A DNA stretch of 35,426 bases from JAFARZ01 sp035651595 (GTDB taxonomy: Bacteria > Actinomycetota > Actinomycetes > Streptosporangiales > Streptosporangiaceae), in contig DASRFJ010000240.1 of assembly GCA_035651595.1 (NCBI GenBank), positions 1 to 35,426 of the forward strand, given 5' to 3'. Made by a program: the position numbers and the translations under genes. How positions within the stretch are numbered: position 1 is the stretch's first letter; every line of letters starts with the position of its first letter. Below the pieces are notes generated by a model. The model ran no database searches. It was given only the letters and a program-made list of their open reading frames with translations, and was not told the DNA's origin. Below, one piece after another: positions 1 to 7,463 of this stretch.

Positions 1-707
1 AGCGTGCCGGTCCAGTACCACCGCCAGGCGAACCACCGCGGCAGCTCGCGCTCCGGCGCGACGACCGCGGCGCGGACACCGGCCACGATCAGCTCCCCGA
101 GCGCCTGCCGCGGGTCCGCGTCGGCCGCGGCGGGATGGACCTGGTCCCAGCGGGCAAGTTCGCTCGCTCGCTGGTCATCCGGGCCACCGGTCATCTTCAG
201 TGACCGGGCGACGATGGCGCCGCAGCGCTCAAGCGGATATCGCAGCGCCTTCAGCTCCTGCCGCTTGAGCCCGAGTGCCTCGCGCAGGTCTTCCGCGGTG
301 CCGGGCCCGGCCGCGGCCAGGTGGTCGAGCAGCCGCCGCGCGTCCGGGTCCGCGGCGCGGATCCGGGCGATCTCGGCGCGGCAGATCGGATCGAGGAGCC
401 GCGCGACCTCGGCGGACACGATCAGGTTCTTGCCCCGGTGCACGGCGGTCACCAGGTAGCCGCGCCCGGCCAGCTCGCCGAACCACGGCCACTTTGTCAC
501 CGGCCAGGTCCCGAACCCGGGCGTGCCCGGCCGGTACGGGTCCTCGTGGCACGCCTCGTAGAGGCTGGGCAGCGCGCTGTCCGTGGTCCGCGTCAGCAGG
601 CCGCGGTCGCGCAGGAAGTCCGCCGCCTCGTCAAGCGTGGCCAGCGCGCGGTCCGGCGTCAGCCGGCACCGCGCCGCCCGCGTTCGCAGCAGGTCGTCGA
701 GCTCCAC
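1..707 (-). CDS. AlkZ-related winged-helix protein (3' end cut off by window)
   Basis: I read this frame by hand on the minus strand; it runs open from a GTG at 707 to the window edge, giving about 235 residues without a C-terminus. It begins MELDDLLRTRAARCRLTPDR and contains the block PGFGTWPVTKWPW followed by HRGKNLIVSAEV, then an LERCGAIVARSL stretch and a C-terminal PERELPRWFAWRWYW motif. These resemble the actinobacterial AlkZ-related (YcaQ/HTH_42) family, whose founding member unhooks DNA interstrand crosslinks. Whether this branch has glycosylase activity is unknown. It lies 47 bases downstream of the AhpD-like gene on the same strand and may be cotranscribed with it. The family call comes from recalled motifs, so it is moderately sure; the strand and frame are more certain. 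Confidence 0.62.
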   Translation of the reverse strand, partial: MELDDLLRTRAARCRLTPDRALATLDEAADFLRDRGLLTRTTDSALPSLYEACHEDPYRPGTPGFGTWPVTKWPWFGELAGRGYLVTAVHRGKNLIVSAEVARLLDPICRAEIARIRAADPDARRLLDHLAAAGPGTAEDLREALGLKRQELKALRYPLERCGAIVARSLKMTGGPDDQRASELARWDQVHPAAADADPRQALGELIVAGVRAAVVAPERELPRWFAWRWYWTGT

Positions 708-754
708 GTGTCCCAGCTAACCCCCGCCGGGTCAGTCGCGCAATCGGGTCTTGA

Positions 755-1231
755 TCACGGCTGGTAGCTGCCTGGCTCCCAGGTGCGGGTCGCGACGCCC
801 ACCGCGTTCCACATGTTGATCGCGACGATGAGGCTGACCAGGGCGGCAACCTCCTGCTCCTTGAACTCCGCGGCCACCTCCGCGTACGCCTCGTCCGGCA
901 CGTGCGTTTCGGTCATCCGCGTGACGGTCTCGGTGAACGCCAGCGCGGCCCGCTCGCGCGCGCTGAAGTACGGGGTCTCCCGCCACACCGGCAGCGCGTA
1001 CAGCCGCTGCTCGGTCTCGCCGATCGCCCGCGCGTCCTTGGTGTGCGCATCTACGCAGTACGCGCACCCGTTGAGCTGGGAGGCGCGGACCCGGATCAGC
1101 TCGCGGAGCTTCGGGTCGATGTCGGCGGCGTCGAGTTCCTTGGTGGCGGCCTTGTCGAGGTGTGCCATTGCCCGGGAGAAACCGGCAGCTAGTGAGTCGA
1201 AATCGAGCCTGGTGTCTGGTGTCTGTGTCAT
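755..1231 (-). CDS. Carboxymuconolactone decarboxylase / AhpD-like alkylhydroperoxidase family protein
   Basis: This 158-residue protein has the AhpD core motif NGCAYCVDAHTKDAR, with Cys56, Cys59 and His63 in the CxxC-x3-H arrangement that forms the peroxidatic thiol centre in AhpD. It is probably a cytoplasmic thiol peroxidase or a related carboxymuconolactone-decarboxylase-fold enzyme; the true substrate cannot be read from the sequence. It is transcribed divergently from a MocR-type regulator with only 47 bases between the two start codons, so that regulator is the obvious candidate to control it. A -10-like TACGTT (1238-1243) ends exactly six bases before the ATG and there is no Shine-Dalgarno, which suggests a leaderless mRNA. 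Confidence 0.88.
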   Translation of the reverse strand: MTQTPDTRLDFDSLAAGFSRAMAHLDKAATKELDAADIDPKLRELIRVRASQLNGCAYCVDAHTKDARAIGETEQRLYALPVWRETPYFSARERAALAFTETVTRMTETHVPDEAYAEVAAEFKEQEVAALVSLIVAINMWNAVGVATRTWEPGSYQP

Positions 1232-1278
1232 GTCTCTAACGTAGACGGGGCAAGCGGCCCAAGGTAAGGTCCACTTCT
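1232..1278. promoter_or_regulatory. Divergent, overlapping promoters for the AhpD-like gene and the mocR-type gene
   Basis: All control signals of both genes must fit in 47 bases or reach into the coding regions. On the plus strand TAGACG (1242-1247), a 17-base spacer and TAAGGT (1265-1270) precede the regulator. On the minus strand TTACCT (1267-1262), an 18-base spacer and TACGTT (1243-1238) precede the AhpD-like gene. The two promoters overlap face to face, so binding of one protein could affect both. The boxes were assigned by eye. Confidence 0.4.
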
Positions 1279-2634
1279 ATGGAGGAAACTTGGGCCAATG
1301 GTCTTGACCTTCACCTAGACGTGTCCGGCACCAGACCGCGCGCGCAGCTGGAGGGCGCGCTCCGGGACGCGGTCCGCGACGGCCGGCTGCGCTCCGGCAC
1401 CCGGCTGCCGTCATCCCGCACGCTGGCCGCCGACCTCGGCATCGCCCGCAACACGGTCGCGGAGGTCTACGCCCAGCTTGTCGCCGAAGGCTGGCTCACC
1501 GCCCACACGGGCTCGGGAACCTCGGTCGCGCAAGCGCAGGGGACGCTCCCGCACGGTCCGCGTGCCGCGATCGCCGCTCGGGAGCCGCGCCTGCCCCGGT
1601 ACGACCTGCGCGCCGGGGAACCGGACCTGGCCGCCTTCCCGCGCGGCCCGTGGCTGGCCGCCGCCCGCAAGGCGCTCGCCGCGGCACCCGACGCGGCGCT
1701 CGGCTACGGCGACCCGCGCGGTCTGGCGGTGCTTCGCACCGTCCTGGCCGGCTACCTTGCGCGGGCCCGCGGCGTGGCCGCCGACCCCGCGAACGTCGTG
1801 CTGTGCTCCGGTTTCGCGCATGGCCTGGCGCTGCTGAGCAGGGCGTTGCGCGCGACTGGCATCGGTGAGCTGGTCATGGAGGAGTACGGACACCACTCGC
1901 ACCGCCGCATCGTCACCTCGAACGGCCTGGCCGTCCGGTCGCTGCGCGTCGACGACGACGGCGCGGTCCCCGACGCCAGCGCCGAGGCCGTCATGCTCAC
2001 CCCGGCGCATCAGTTTCCGCTGGGCATGACCCTGCATCCGCGGCGCCGCCGGGAGTTCGCGCAGTCGGGCTGCGTCGTCATCGAGGACGACTACGACGGC
2101 GAGTTCCGCTACGACCGCCAGCCGGCCGGCGCCGTGCAGGCGCTCGCCCCGGACAACGTGATCTACTGCGGCACGGCGAGCAAGAGCCTGGCCCCTGGCG
2201 TCCGGCTGGCCTGGCTGGTCGTGCCGCCCAGACTGCTCGACGCGGTCGTCGGCACCCTGGACGGCGGCCCGTCCGCACTGGACCAGCTCACCCTCGCCGA
2301 GTTCATCACCTCCGGTGCGTACGACCGGCAGATCCGCCGCGCCCGCCTGGCCTACCGCCGCCGCCGGGACCGCCTCGTCGAGGCGGTAAGCCCCCTGGGG
2401 CTGGGCGTGGTTGGCATAGCCGCTGGACATCATGGAGTCATAACGACGTCGGAGTCTCCCGTCCTCGAGCGCGCCGCGGCGCACGGTGTCGCCCTCGAGG
2501 GGCTCAGCGAGTACGCGCACGGTGCCACCGCCACGCAGGCCGGCCTGGTGATCGGCTATGCGCGTCCGCCCGATCACGCCTACACCTCAGCGCTCGCGCG
2601 GCTCCGCGCGGTGCTCGCCGATGGGCGGAGCTAG
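1279..2634 (+). CDS. MocR/PdxR-type GntR regulator with aminotransferase-like domain
   Basis: The protein has 451 residues in the classic MocR layout. Residues about 12-80 form a GntR winged helix (LPSSRTLAADLGIARNTVAEVY), and residues about 105-450 form a fold-type I aminotransferase-like domain. The PLP pocket is intact: VIEDDYDGEFRY at 267-278 and the Schiff-base lysine Lys302 in GTASKSLAPGVRLAW. Such proteins usually sense PLP or an amino-donor adduct and regulate a neighbouring or divergent gene. Here the partner is the AhpD-like gene that starts 47 bases away. PdxR itself activates pyridoxal synthase genes; a pdxS start lies at the far end of this window, but nothing in the sequence links the two. 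Start chosen at the first ATG, eight bases after a -10-like box, with no Shine-Dalgarno. Confidence 0.93.
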   Translation: MEETWANGLDLHLDVSGTRPRAQLEGALRDAVRDGRLRSGTRLPSSRTLAADLGIARNTVAEVYAQLVAEGWLTAHTGSGTSVAQAQGTLPHGPRAAIAAREPRLPRYDLRAGEPDLAAFPRGPWLAAARKALAAAPDAALGYGDPRGLAVLRTVLAGYLARARGVAADPANVVLCSGFAHGLALLSRALRATGIGELVMEEYGHHSHRRIVTSNGLAVRSLRVDDDGAVPDASAEAVMLTPAHQFPLGMTLHPRRRREFAQSGCVVIEDDYDGEFRYDRQPAGAVQALAPDNVIYCGTASKSLAPGVRLAWLVVPPRLLDAVVGTLDGGPSALDQLTLAEFITSGAYDRQIRRARLAYRRRRDRLVEAVSPLGLGVVGIAAGHHGVITTSESPVLERAAAHGVALEGLSEYAHGATATQAGLVIGYARPPDHAYTSALARLRAVLADGRS

Positions 2635-2738
2635 CGGATGGGCAGCAACCGAACATTTCGCACATTCCGGGCATATGGCGAGTCGGCTCCGGACAACGTG
2701 CCGGATTACCGCTTTGTGCCGGACTGACCCCCGCGCAC

Positions 2739-2752
2739 GAAGGTTAACCTTC
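2739..2752. repeat. Perfect 14-base palindrome between convergent genes
   Basis: GAAGGTTAACCTTC is a complete palindrome with no loop, in the 173-base gap between the mocR-type gene and the convergent M56 gene. A second short inverted repeat, GCGTGA-GGT-TCACGC, lies at 2799-2813 over the M56 stop codon. Without a loop or a T tract the first looks more like a protein-binding site or small cruciform than an intrinsic terminator; the second could contribute to termination. Confidence 0.4.
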
Positions 2753-2807
2753 CACGAAAGGACGATTTACCACGCTGATGCCGCGGGCGCTCGCCCTTGC
2801 GTGAGGT

Positions 2808-3761
2808 TCACGCGGTGTGGATCTTGCCGAGTGCGAGGGCGACGATGGCGGGGACGAGGGCCAGCAGGACCGGACCGATGGCCAGCGCCAGGGCGACGGC
2901 ACCAAGCAGGCGGCGCCGGAGCGGTCCGGCAGGCGCGGCGGGGCGGACCAGCCGGTGAATCCGCGCGAGCACGTCCGCGCTTGTCGCCGACATGCCGGGC
3001 GACGGGTCGGCCGGGGCGGCGGTGGCCAGGATTGCCAGGGCAGCGGCGAGCGGGGCTGGCCCGCTGACCCGGGTGGCCACGTCGTCGGCATGCAACTCGA
3101 TCAGGGTGGCTACCTGCTCGTCGGCGTGGCGGCATAGCGGGAGGAACGGTGCCACGCGGCGGGCGATCCTGGCCAGGGCTTGCAGCAGTTGGTGACGCGC
3201 GCGCAGGTGCGCCTGCTCGTGCGCGAGGACGGCCGCCAGCTGGGCGGCGTCGAGGGCGCGGAGGGCGGCGCTGGTTACCACGACCGTGGGCGGCCGGCTA
3301 GCTATGGAGTAGGCGGCCGGGACAGCGTGCTCGACGAGGACCGCGTCGAGCGCCGGAGCCTTCCGCCCGACCACGCGCGCCGCCTCGGCGTGACGAAGCG
3401 CGAACCGCCGGTCGGTGCCGAGGTAGCGGACGGCCGCCACGGCGGCCCACACGGTGACAACGGCGGCCGCGATGAGGCCTGGCCAGGCCGCGAGGCTGCC
3501 GCCCGGCGTGGCATAGGCGGACCGGAGCCTGATGACGCAGGCGCCGATCATGTGGCTGAACTGGGTACCGATCGCGGTCGAGTCCACGGCCAGGGACAGG
3601 CCAGCCAGCGCGGTCGCGACGATGACCGACCAGGCGGCGGCGAGCCAGACCACGATGCCGGACAGGGGAGCGCGAGCGGCCCACCGGCCACGGCGCAGCA
3701 GGCTCCCGCCCGCGATGCCGGCGAAGGCCGCGTAGGCGGTCAGGACAGCGGCGACCGTCAC
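2808..3761 (-). CDS. M56 (BlaR1/MecR1-like) membrane metalloprotease
   Basis: The 317-residue protein has the zinc protease signature HEQAH at 181-185 and the downstream ELHADDVA (Glu222), which gives the third metal ligand of the M56 family. Hydrophobic segments near residues 3-20, 34-58 and 92-112 and at the C-terminus (about 285-312) place it in the membrane. No extracellular penicillin-binding sensor domain follows, so unlike BlaR1 it has no visible beta-lactam receptor. It starts at a GTG that overlaps the blaI-like stop as GTGA, so the two are translationally coupled. By analogy its job would be to cleave or inactivate the BlaI-type repressor in response to an envelope signal. The signal is not identifiable from the sequence. 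Confidence 0.88.
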   Translation of the reverse strand: MTVAAVLTAYAAFAGIAGGSLLRRGRWAARAPLSGIVVWLAAAWSVIVATALAGLSLAVDSTAIGTQFSHMIGACVIRLRSAYATPGGSLAAWPGLIAAAVVTVWAAVAAVRYLGTDRRFALRHAEAARVVGRKAPALDAVLVEHAVPAAYSIASRPPTVVVTSAALRALDAAQLAAVLAHEQAHLRARHQLLQALARIARRVAPFLPLCRHADEQVATLIELHADDVATRVSGPAPLAAALAILATAAPADPSPGMSATSADVLARIHRLVRPAAPAGPLRRRLLGAVALALAIGPVLLALVPAIVALALGKIHTA

Positions 3762-4171
3762 CGGCCGGCATCCCCTGGAGGGAGGCGCGCCGGGTCCGTG
3801 CTGCCCGGCGGCTGGCCGAGCAGGTCAAGGGCCTCGCGCAGCGCCGCCGCGTCACGCGGGTTCATCTGCAGCACGAAATGGGTAAGCGCGCTGCGCCGGT
3901 CCGGGCTGGTGCTCAGCGCCTCGTCCATCAGCGCCGCGGTGTACCCGGACCGGGAGCCGGTGGGCTCGTACCGCCACGCGCGGCCGTCCCGCTCCCGGCG
4001 CAGCCAGCCCTTCCGGTGCAGGTTCTCCATCACGGTCATCACCGTGGTGTACGCCACCGCGCGGTCCCGTTGCAGGTCGTCGACCACGTCACGGACCAGG
4101 GCCGGACTGCCCCGCTGCCACAGCCGGTCCATGATCACCGCCTCCAGCTCGCCAAACCGCCGCATCCGCAT
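3758..4171 (-). CDS. BlaI/MecI/CopY-family transcriptional repressor
   Basis: From the ATG at 4171 the protein is 137 residues. It begins MRMRRFGELEAVIMDRLWQ and has the winged-helix core YTTVMTVMENLHRKGWLRRERDGRAWRYEP typical of BlaI/MecI, followed by a dimerisation tail. A longer frame reaches 4204, but the 4171 start is preferred because AGGA lies eight bases upstream and homologues begin with the FGELE block. The stop overlaps the M56 start (GTGA). Upstream there are several inverted repeats (4187-4206) and a strong dyad in front of the divergent HAF-repeat gene. It probably represses its own operon and that gene. No beta-lactamase gene is present in the neighbourhood. Confidence 0.9.
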   Translation of the reverse strand: MRMRRFGELEAVIMDRLWQRGSPALVRDVVDDLQRDRAVAYTTVMTVMENLHRKGWLRRERDGRAWRYEPTGSRSGYTAALMDEALSTSPDRRSALTHFVLQMNPRDAAALREALDLLGQPPGSTDPARLPPGDAGR

Positions 4172-4186
4172 TCTGTATGTCCTCTC

Positions 4187-4206
4187 TACTATGCAGTATC
4201 GCATAC
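4187..4206. promoter_or_regulatory. Overlapping dyads upstream of the blaI-like gene (candidate auto-operator)
   Basis: Three nested inverted repeats occur in 20 bases: TACT-N4-AGTA (4187-4198), TATGC-N6-GCATA (4190-4205) and GTAT-N3-ATAC (4196-4206). The TACT/AGTA half-sites match those of the stronger dyad at 4260-4282 and resemble BlaI-family operators. The position, 16 to 35 bases upstream of the repressor start, suits autorepression. Confidence 0.5.
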
Positions 4207-4259
4207 GAATGTGACCCAGATCGCACTATGGTAACCGAACCAGCTTCCCGTAGTTTCCG

Positions 4260-4282
4260 TTCTACTAAGTGTCTTAGTAGAA
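4260..4282. promoter_or_regulatory. Perfect BlaI-like operator dyad upstream of the HAF-repeat gene
   Basis: TTCTACTAAG and CTTAGTAGAA form a perfect 10-base inverted repeat around the three-base spacer TGT. The inner TACTA/TAGTA half-sites are of the kind bound by BlaI/MecI repressors. It ends 30 bases before the ATG of the secreted HAF-repeat gene, where a bound repressor could block transcription start. The dyad is seen directly; its assignment to the BlaI-type protein is inference from proximity and half-site shape. Confidence 0.65.
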
Positions 4283-4312
4283 CGACCGGACAAACGAAGG
4301 GGAAGAGCATTC

Positions 4313-5434
4313 ATGACGAATCCACGTCGCCGGCGCCTTGCCGCCGGCGCGCTGGCTCTCGGCGCGGCCCTGACCACCGGTGCGGCGCTGGGCGCTCCCG
4401 CGCACGCGGCCACAACCGGCGGGATCGCTACTGCCTACAAGCTCACGCTGATCAAAGCCGGCACGATCGCTGGTGCCGAGACAGACGTGTTCGGCATCAA
4501 CAACGAGGGTGAGGTCTTCGGCACCGGCGACCTCGCCGGGCAGTCGGCGGGTTTCGTGCAGCCCGCCGGGGCAACTACCGCGACGTTTCTCGGCCTGCCA
4601 AGCGACGCGTCGAGCAGTCCGTTCACGTTCCCCGAGATGCTGAACAACAACGGTGACGTAGTGGGCAGCTTCATCACCAACTCGGTGGACAGCAACACGC
4701 ACGCGATCGAGTGGCCGGGCGGTACGATGCCGACCGATCTCGAACCGTCGGTCGACAACGCGCTCGGCTTCAGTGGCGCCGACGCGGTCGCCAACGGGAT
4801 CAACGACCACGGCCTGATCGCGGTTGAGGCCACGGTGGGGAACTTCGCCGCTGGCGTGACCATCCAGGGCGCGGTCGTCACCAAGCTGCCCAGCCTTCCC
4901 GGCGGCGGCGGCTCGTTCGGCAGCACGAACACCAACCCGATCGCGGTGAACAACAACAACCTCATTGTCGGCAGCGCGGTGAACAAGGCCGGCAACGAGG
5001 TCGCCGCGGAATGGCAGAACGGCAAGGTCACCGCGCTCGGCGGCCTGCCCGGCAGTTCGCAGACCGCGGCGCTAGCGGTCAACTCGTCCGGCCTGGCCGT
5101 GGGCGCCTCGATCAGCGCCACGGACTTCAACGAGCACGCGGTGGAATTCGTCAACGGCAAGGTGATCGACCTCAACGTGCCGGGTGAAACCAACAACGAC
5201 GCGCAGGCTAAGGCGGTCAACGACAGCGGCGTGATCGTCGGCCGGGACGGCAACGGCAACGCGTTCGCTTTCGCCAACGGGCACTCGGTCAACCTGAACA
5301 CGCTGATCCCGGCCGGCTCCGGCGTGACGCTGACGGGCGCCAACGGGATCAACAGCAATGGCGTCATCGTCGGTGACGCGATCATCAACGGCTCGGGGCA
5401 GAACGTCGGCTTCGAGCTAACTCCGGTCAGCTAG
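4313..5434 (+). CDS. Secreted HAF-repeat protein, putative beta-propeller
   Basis: This 373-residue protein starts with a signal peptide: RRRR, a hydrophobic core, then APAHA-AT with likely cleavage near residue 32. The mature part has seven copies of an IN-x2-G-x2-VG type motif (FGINNEGEVFG, LNNNGDVVG, NGINDHGLIAV, IAVNNNNLIVG, LAVNSSGLAVG, KAVNDSGVIVG, NGINSNGVIVG), most followed by an A-x-(E/F)-x3-G strand. This is the HAF repeat pattern, and seven units would fit a seven-bladed propeller. A good Shine-Dalgarno (AAGGGGAAG, 4297-4305) sets the start. No catalytic residue is recognisable; a structural, adhesive or ligand-binding role at the cell surface is possible. It is divergent from the BlaI/M56 pair and probably under its control. 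Confidence 0.82.
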   Translation: MTNPRRRRLAAGALALGAALTTGAALGAPAHAATTGGIATAYKLTLIKAGTIAGAETDVFGINNEGEVFGTGDLAGQSAGFVQPAGATTATFLGLPSDASSSPFTFPEMLNNNGDVVGSFITNSVDSNTHAIEWPGGTMPTDLEPSVDNALGFSGADAVANGINDHGLIAVEATVGNFAAGVTIQGAVVTKLPSLPGGGGSFGSTNTNPIAVNNNNLIVGSAVNKAGNEVAAEWQNGKVTALGGLPGSSQTAALAVNSSGLAVGASISATDFNEHAVEFVNGKVIDLNVPGETNNDAQAKAVNDSGVIVGRDGNGNAFAFANGHSVNLNTLIPAGSGVTLTGANGINSNGVIVGDAIINGSGQNVGFELTPVS

Positions 5435-5442
5435 CTCCGTAT

Positions 5443-5478
5443 CGTGCCGGGGCTCGCCCTAGGGCCAGCCCCGGCACG
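5443..5478 (+). terminator. Strong stem-loop terminator after the HAF-repeat gene
   Basis: CGTGCCGGGGCT (5443-5454) pairs perfectly with AGCCCCGGCACG (5467-5478). The intervening bases contain the further palindrome GCCCTAGGGC, so the hairpin continues inward past one mismatch. It starts nine bases after the stop codon. There is no clear T tract, as is common in GC-rich actinobacteria. It may act in both directions, because the asparaginase gene on the other strand also ends nearby at 5620. Confidence 0.75.
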
Positions 5479-5619
5479 TGCGTGCCTGATGTTGTCTAGA
5501 GAATCTCCAGGGGCGTGAGCGCAGCATCTCTCATGTTGAAAAAGTGTCCTCTGGTAGAAGCCCTTTTCTGACACGGAAGGCTGGCCGTACGTGCGGGCGG
5601 GGCTGGGCGGCGCTAGTGG

Positions 5620-6570
5620 CTAGATGCCGGTGACGCGGATTTCGCCGACCTGGGTGTCGCCGCCCAGCACGGGGGCGGTGGCGAACTCGTCGGGGACGGC
5701 GGCGCCTAGGCGGCGCAGGGTGGCGGTGGTGATGGCGGTTCTGGCGCGCGTGGCGCCGTCCTCGATCTTGACCGCGCCGGCCCGGCCGTCGGCGAGGGCG
5801 AACGCGTCGACGCCTTCCGCGCCGCCCTTGTGCAGGAGCCCGGGGACCGCTTCCATCAGCCTGCGCGCGTCGCTGGACGTGCCGCTGACCCAGGCCGGAT
5901 ACGCGCGCATCGCGTCGGCCACGCGCCGCTCCGCGGTGCCGGGCGCGGCGAGCACCAGCGCGCGGAAGGACCGCGCCAGGCCAGGCAAGGTAAGCGCGAA
6001 CAGCGCCGCGCCGCAGCCGTCCACGCCCACGGCGGCCGCCCGCTCCCCGGCGAGTTCCTCGATCGTCTCCCGGATCGCGACCTGGAGCGGATGCCCGGGT
6101 GAGCGGTACGTCGAAACGGGCCAGCCGTTCAGCACGCACGTCGCGAGCATCGCCGCCTGCTTTCCCGAGCAGTTCATCCGGATCCGGGACTTGCCCTCGC
6201 CGTGGGCGACGAGCCGGAACATGGTCTTGTCGTCCAGCGGCCACGACGCCGGGCATTGCAGGTCGTCCTCGGTCAGCCCCGCGCCGGACAGGATCTTCCG
6301 CACCCCGTCGACGTGGAAGTCTTCGCCGTAATGGCTCGACGACGCCAGCGCCAGCAGTTCCCCGTCCAGGTCCAGCCCCAGGCGGAGCATCGCCGCGGCC
6401 TGGAGCGGTTTGTTCGACGACCGCGGGAACACCGGGACGGAAATGTCCCCGGCCTGGACCGCGATCGTCCCGTCCGCGGCCAGCCCGGCGACCAGGCCGC
6501 GGTGCCGCGACTCGGTGAAGCCGGAGCGGACCACCTCGGCGAGGACGGGGGGAGCTTCCACGTTGATCAT
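5620..6570 (-). CDS. L-asparaginase of the rhizobial type II family (PF06089)
   Basis: The 316-residue protein carries the blocks FPRSSNKPLQ (Ser51, Ser52, Lys54) and RMNCSGKQAAML (Cys134, Lys137), characteristic of the Rhizobium etli-type asparaginase family, which is unrelated to E. coli AnsA/AnsB. It should hydrolyse L-asparagine to aspartate and ammonia. No signal peptide is visible, so it is probably cytoplasmic. The length is usual for the family. It is divergent from dtd with 59 bases between the starts. A different minus-strand frame stays open right across it, but the family motifs fix the correct frame. Confidence 0.9.
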   Translation of the reverse strand: MINVEAPPVLAEVVRSGFTESRHRGLVAGLAADGTIAVQAGDISVPVFPRSSNKPLQAAAMLRLGLDLDGELLALASSSHYGEDFHVDGVRKILSGAGLTEDDLQCPASWPLDDKTMFRLVAHGEGKSRIRMNCSGKQAAMLATCVLNGWPVSTYRSPGHPLQVAIRETIEELAGERAAAVGVDGCGAALFALTLPGLARSFRALVLAAPGTAERRVADAMRAYPAWVSGTSSDARRLMEAVPGLLHKGGAEGVDAFALADGRAGAVKIEDGATRARTAITTATLRRLGAAVPDEFATAPVLGGDTQVGEIRVTGI

Positions 6571-6629
6571 TGGTCCAGTGTGACCCGTACCGCGTGCCCG
6601 CCGTCGTCTTGGGGGTAGCCTGCGGTGCT

Positions 6630-7055
6630 ATGCGAGCAGTCGTGCAGCGGGTCACCCAGGCGAGCGTGATGGTCGACGGGCAGCTCACCGGCGCGATCGA
6701 GGAGCCCGGGCTGATGGTGCTCGTGGGCGTCACGCACGACGACACGCCTGACCAAGCGGCGAAGCTGGCCGCCAAGCTCTGGGGCCTGCGCATCCTGGAC
6801 GGCGAGAAGTCCTGTTCCGACGTCAACGCGCCGCTGCTGGTGATCAGCCAGTTCACGCTGTACGCGGACCTGGCCAGGGGCCGCCGCCCGTCCTGGTCCG
6901 CCGCCGCGCCCGGACCGGTCGCCGAACCGCTGGTCGAGGCCGTCATAACCGCGCTGCGACAGCTCGGCGCGCGCGTGGAAACCGGGGTCTTCGGCGCGAA
7001 CATGAAGGTGGCCCTCGTCAACGACGGGCCGGTAACGATCATCATGGAGGCGTGA
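6630..7055 (+). CDS. dtd: D-aminoacyl-tRNA deacylase
   Basis: The 141-residue protein starts MRAVVQRVTQASVMVDG at an ATG at 6630; the upstream part of the open frame does not match the family. It shows the two catalytic blocks of bacterial Dtd: LLVISQFTLYADLARGRRPS and the C-terminal NDGPVTI containing the cross-subunit Gly-cisPro pair. The homodimer hydrolyses D-aminoacyl-tRNAs and also Gly-tRNA-Ala, keeping D-amino acids out of translation. A -10-like TAGCCT lies eight bases before the start and no Shine-Dalgarno is seen. The gene stands alone between the asparaginase and the small membrane protein, both on the other strand. Confidence 0.95.
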   Translation: MRAVVQRVTQASVMVDGQLTGAIEEPGLMVLVGVTHDDTPDQAAKLAAKLWGLRILDGEKSCSDVNAPLLVISQFTLYADLARGRRPSWSAAAPGPVAEPLVEAVITALRQLGARVETGVFGANMKVALVNDGPVTIIMEA

Positions 7056-7086
7056 CGGACGGTGACGGCCGGATCGGCTAACGGCC

Positions 7087-7414
7087 CTAACTGCCCGAGC
7101 CCGGCGAGGCGGCACTGCGGCCGCGCCCGCACCGCTACCGGATCGTTCGCGGGCGCCGCGAACTCGGTGTGGCAGAAGGACTTCGCCGCGGATCCGCAAT
7201 AGTGGAACGTCGCGCCGCCGGTGGAACTCGGCACGGTCACGTTTACGCAGCCCGCGCCCGAGCCGGCGTACGTATCCGGTGCCAGCGCCGCCCAGGCGCC
7301 CAGGCCGCCGAGGCCGAGCGCCACCGCGATCCCGGCCCCGGCCAGCATGCGCTTGCGCCGCGGCGACAGCCGGGGCGCAGCCTGGTCCGCGCCGAGGCTG
7401 GTCTTGCCGTACAT
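7087..7414 (-). CDS. Small membrane-anchored Cys-rich protein; expected stop codon out of frame
   Basis: From the ATG at 7414 (a GTG at 7423 is the alternative) the frame encodes MYGKTSLGADQAAPRLSPRR, one hydrophobic segment at about residues 24-46, then a short outer domain with GCVNVTVPSSTGGATFHYCG, KSFCHTEF and RARPQCRLAGL. The four cysteines suggest two disulfides. I recall similar short proteins in other actinomycetes that end just after the last block. Here no in-frame stop occurs: the frame stays open to 5531, antisense to dtd and out of frame over the asparaginase. Two TAG codons sit just after CRLAGL in the +1 frame (first at 7089-7087), so a single-base indel would explain it. The end given is that off-frame stop. 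The function is unknown. Confidence 0.55.
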
Positions 7415-7463
7415 AGTGCCCACAGTGTAAGAGGGAGTGACAACCCGCGATACCCCGTGGCCG

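Noticed and set aside
1411..2577. A 388-codon minus-strand frame opposite the mocR-type gene
   Set aside because: It has no recognisable domain and its composition matches GC-driven antisense frames elsewhere in the window.
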